From an uncultured Bacteroidales bacterium (GTDB taxonomy: Bacteria > Bacteroidota > Bacteroidia > Bacteroidales > UBA932), in assembly GCA_949295645.1 (NCBI GenBank), contig CASFLY010000084.1, positions 1 to 64,000 of the forward strand: a stretch of 64,000 bases of DNA, in the 5' to 3' direction. The notes beneath the pieces were generated by a model. The model was given only the letters and a program-made list of their open reading frames with translations. It did no database searches and was not told where the DNA came from. This document shows, piece by piece, positions 62,575 through 64,000 of the stretch (position 1 is the stretch's first letter; each line of letters opens with the position of its first letter). The position numbers and the translations under genes are program-made.

Positions 62575-63492
62575 CTATTTCGCATTAAGCTGCTTCCTTA
62601 CTTCCTTTGCCGCTTTCGTATTGATCGTATGGCCTGATCTGACCGCCTTCACCTCTGCTTTCAGGAAGCCGCCCGCAAGGCGGAAATCCCCGATGAGATC
62701 CAGAAGCTTGTGTCTGGCGCATTCGTTGGCGAAACGGAGCTGGAGATTGTTCAGGTAGCCGTTTTCGCACCTTTCGAGCATAGGCACATTGAACAGCTGG
62801 GACATGTGTTCGAGCTGCTCTCTGGCGACAGGATGTTCCACGATGACTATCGCGTTGTCCACATCCCCGCCCTTGATAAGATTGTTCTTGAAAAGGTATT
62901 CTATCTCGTGGAAGAAGACGAACGTCCTGCAGACGCCTATCTCCTGCGTATAGTCCATATCCACGTCCCAATGGGCATCCTGCAGGCCGAGGACCTTGGA
63001 ATTGAAATCGATATGCACGTCGAAAGACGGCTTGTCGGAAGGGGTGATGACTATGGACGAACCGGTTTTTTCACTCGTCACGGTGATCGGACGGTCGATT
63101 TCGATGTATTTTCTCGGGGCGTCCTGCTCCTGAAGTCCGTCTTTCCATACGGCATCGATGTACGGTTTGGCGCTTCCGTCGAGAATAGGGACCTCGATAT
63201 TGTCCAGGTCGATTATCGCATTGTCTATTCCCATACCTGTGAGGGCCGACAGAAGGTGCTCCACCGTCATTACCGGGATATTGTCCTGGGTCAGGGTAGT
63301 GCTTCTGTCCGTACTCGACACGTATTCGGCCAGAGCCTCTATTCGCGAATCCCTGCTGATGTCGGTCCTGCAGAATACGATTCCCGTATCCACCGGGGCC
63401 GGATTTATGGTCAGTTCAGCCATTTTCCCGGTATGCAGGCCTTTTCCCGTGAAAGAATAGCTTTTTCGTAATGTCTTCTGTAACTGTTTCAT
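62575..63492 (-). CDS. lpxC: UDP-3-O-acyl-N-acetylglucosamine deacetylase LpxC, without FabZ
   Basis: 305 residues from ATG 63492 (MKQLQKTLRKSYSFTGKGLHTGK). Zinc and catalytic motifs: MTVEHLLSAL (Glu/His), CRTFVFFHEIE, and the second metal site ECARHKLLDLIGDFRLAGG. The protein ends shortly after the LpxC domain (TKAAKEVRKQLNAK). In many Bacteroidota LpxC is fused to FabZ (about 460 residues); here the FabZ half is missing and only 34 bases separate the stop from lpxA. Catalyses the committed step of lipid A synthesis. Confidence 0.96.
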   Translation of the reverse strand: MKQLQKTLRKSYSFTGKGLHTGKMAELTINPAPVDTGIVFCRTDISRDSRIEALAEYVSSTDRSTTLTQDNIPVMTVEHLLSALTGMGIDNAIIDLDNIEVPILDGSAKPYIDAVWKDGLQEQDAPRKYIEIDRPITVTSEKTGSSIVITPSDKPSFDVHIDFNSKVLGLQDAHWDVDMDYTQEIGVCRTFVFFHEIEYLFKNNLIKGGDVDNAIVIVEHPVAREQLEHMSQLFNVPMLERCENGYLNNLQLRFANECARHKLLDLIGDFRLAGGFLKAEVKAVRSGHTINTKAAKEVRKQLNAK

Positions 63493-63514
63493 CTCCAATC
63501 AAAAATTCGGACGG

Positions 63515-63522
63515 CAAAGATA
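63515..63522 (-). promoter_or_regulatory. -7 box between lpxD and lpxC
   Basis: Minus-strand TATCTTTG, 22 bases before the lpxC start. It suggests lpxC can be transcribed apart from lpxD. No clear -33 box. Confidence 0.5.
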
Positions 63523-63556
63523 TACAAAAAAATCTTTATGTCCATACCTCCTGAAA

Positions 63557-64000
63557 CTATTCTTTCCCGTTCCTCCTGAACACCGCGTATGCCCTGAGGA
63601 ACTGCTTGTGAGGCAGCGCCGGACTGCCGAGGAATACCTGTCCCCCGGTCTTTATGCTGCTGATGACACCGGTCTGGGCCGCAAGGGTCGTGTTGTCCGC
63701 AATGGTGATATGGCCCGAGAGGCCCACCTGGCCGCCTATGATGCAGTGCCTGCCGATCTTGGTCGAGCCTGCCACGCCGGTCTGCGCCGCCATCACGGTA
63801 TTCTCTCCTATCTCGACATTGTGCGCGATCTGGCAGAGGTTGTCTATCTTGACGCCTTTGCGTATGACGGTGGAACCCATCTGGGACTTGTCCACGGTAG
63901 TATTGGCCCCGATTTCCACATCGTCTTCTATGATGACATTGCCCGTATGCTCTATCTTTTTATAGGAACCGTCCTCGAGAGGGGCGAAACCGAAACCGTC
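63557..64000 (-). CDS. lpxD: UDP-3-O-acylglucosamine N-acyltransferase LpxD, C-terminal part
   Basis: Gene runs off the window; 147 C-terminal residues are visible and open to base 64000. Typical LpxD stretch: [48 protein letters not shown], the catalytic His in [28 protein letters not shown], and [24 protein letters not shown]. It ends [12 protein letters not shown] expected a further C-terminal helix after the VFRR strand, so the tail is somewhat short. Adds the second acyl chain (N-linked) in lipid A synthesis. Confidence 0.95.
   Translation of the reverse strand, partial: DGFGFAPLEDGSYKKIEHTGNVIIEDDVEIGANTTVDKSQMGSTVIRKGVKIDNLCQIAHNVEIGENTVMAAQTGVAGSTKIGRHCIIGGQVGLSGHITIADNTTLAAQTGVISSIKTGGQVFLGSPALPHKQFLRAYAVFRRNGKE

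Noticed and set aside
1..64000. CRISPR arrays, prophage, intact insertion sequences or a replication origin
   Set aside because: I looked for regularly spaced repeats, integrase or transposase frames and dnaA-type clusters and found none.

Overview
The window comes from a member of the Bacteroidota, most likely a gut or rumen Bacteroidales. Evidence: several SusC/SusD pairs, a hybrid two-component regulator, an ECF sigma/FecR pair, fimbrillin-like lipoproteins, -7 boxes of the Bacteroidota form TAnnTTTG, the archaeal/eukaryotic-type ProS, and an lpxD-lpxC-lpxA order. The genus cannot be read from the sequence.

Layout. 1-938: the 3' end of queH, a META-domain lipoprotein and tRNA-Ser(GGA). 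1130-23139 (minus strand): polysaccharide utilisation locus 1 (PUL1). A hybrid two-component regulator lies upstream of two SusC/SusD pairs, a GH88-like protein, a GH16 lipoprotein, a heparinase II/III-like lyase, three fimbrillin-like lipoproteins and a 56-residue peptide gene. 23417-26037: a membrane-bound AraC-type regulator diverging from an organophosphate-type MFS transporter. 26158-29789: etfB-etfA-acyl-CoA dehydrogenase. 29924-34100 (minus): initiator tRNA, hisS and nfnB/nfnA. 34212-50058: PUL2, controlled by a divergent ECF sigma factor and FecR anti-sigma factor. Its minus-strand operon is susC-susD-glycan-binding lipoprotein-two tandem TIM-barrel hydrolase-like lipoproteins-a 1944-residue fusion of FAD oxidoreductase, SGNH acetylesterase and GH2. 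50066-64000: mostly core genes (sppA, tilS, DUF3078, proS, a FadL-type porin, WbqC, lpxA, lpxC, lpxD), a TonB-receptor barrel without a plug, and a tryptophan/histidine-rich lipoprotein.

How it fits together. PUL1 looks built for a uronate-containing glycan: a surface GH16 endo-enzyme, SusCD import, a lyase making unsaturated uronyl ends, and a GH88 protein to remove them. However, that GH88 has Ser where the catalytic Asp is expected. PUL2 has the parts for trans-envelope signalling (STN-domain SusC to FecR to ECF sigma) and seems aimed at an acetylated, beta-linked glycan. Its tandem barrel proteins and the triple-domain fusion are the least familiar and most interesting parts of the window. 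All functions are inferred from sequence recognised by eye; no database search was run.
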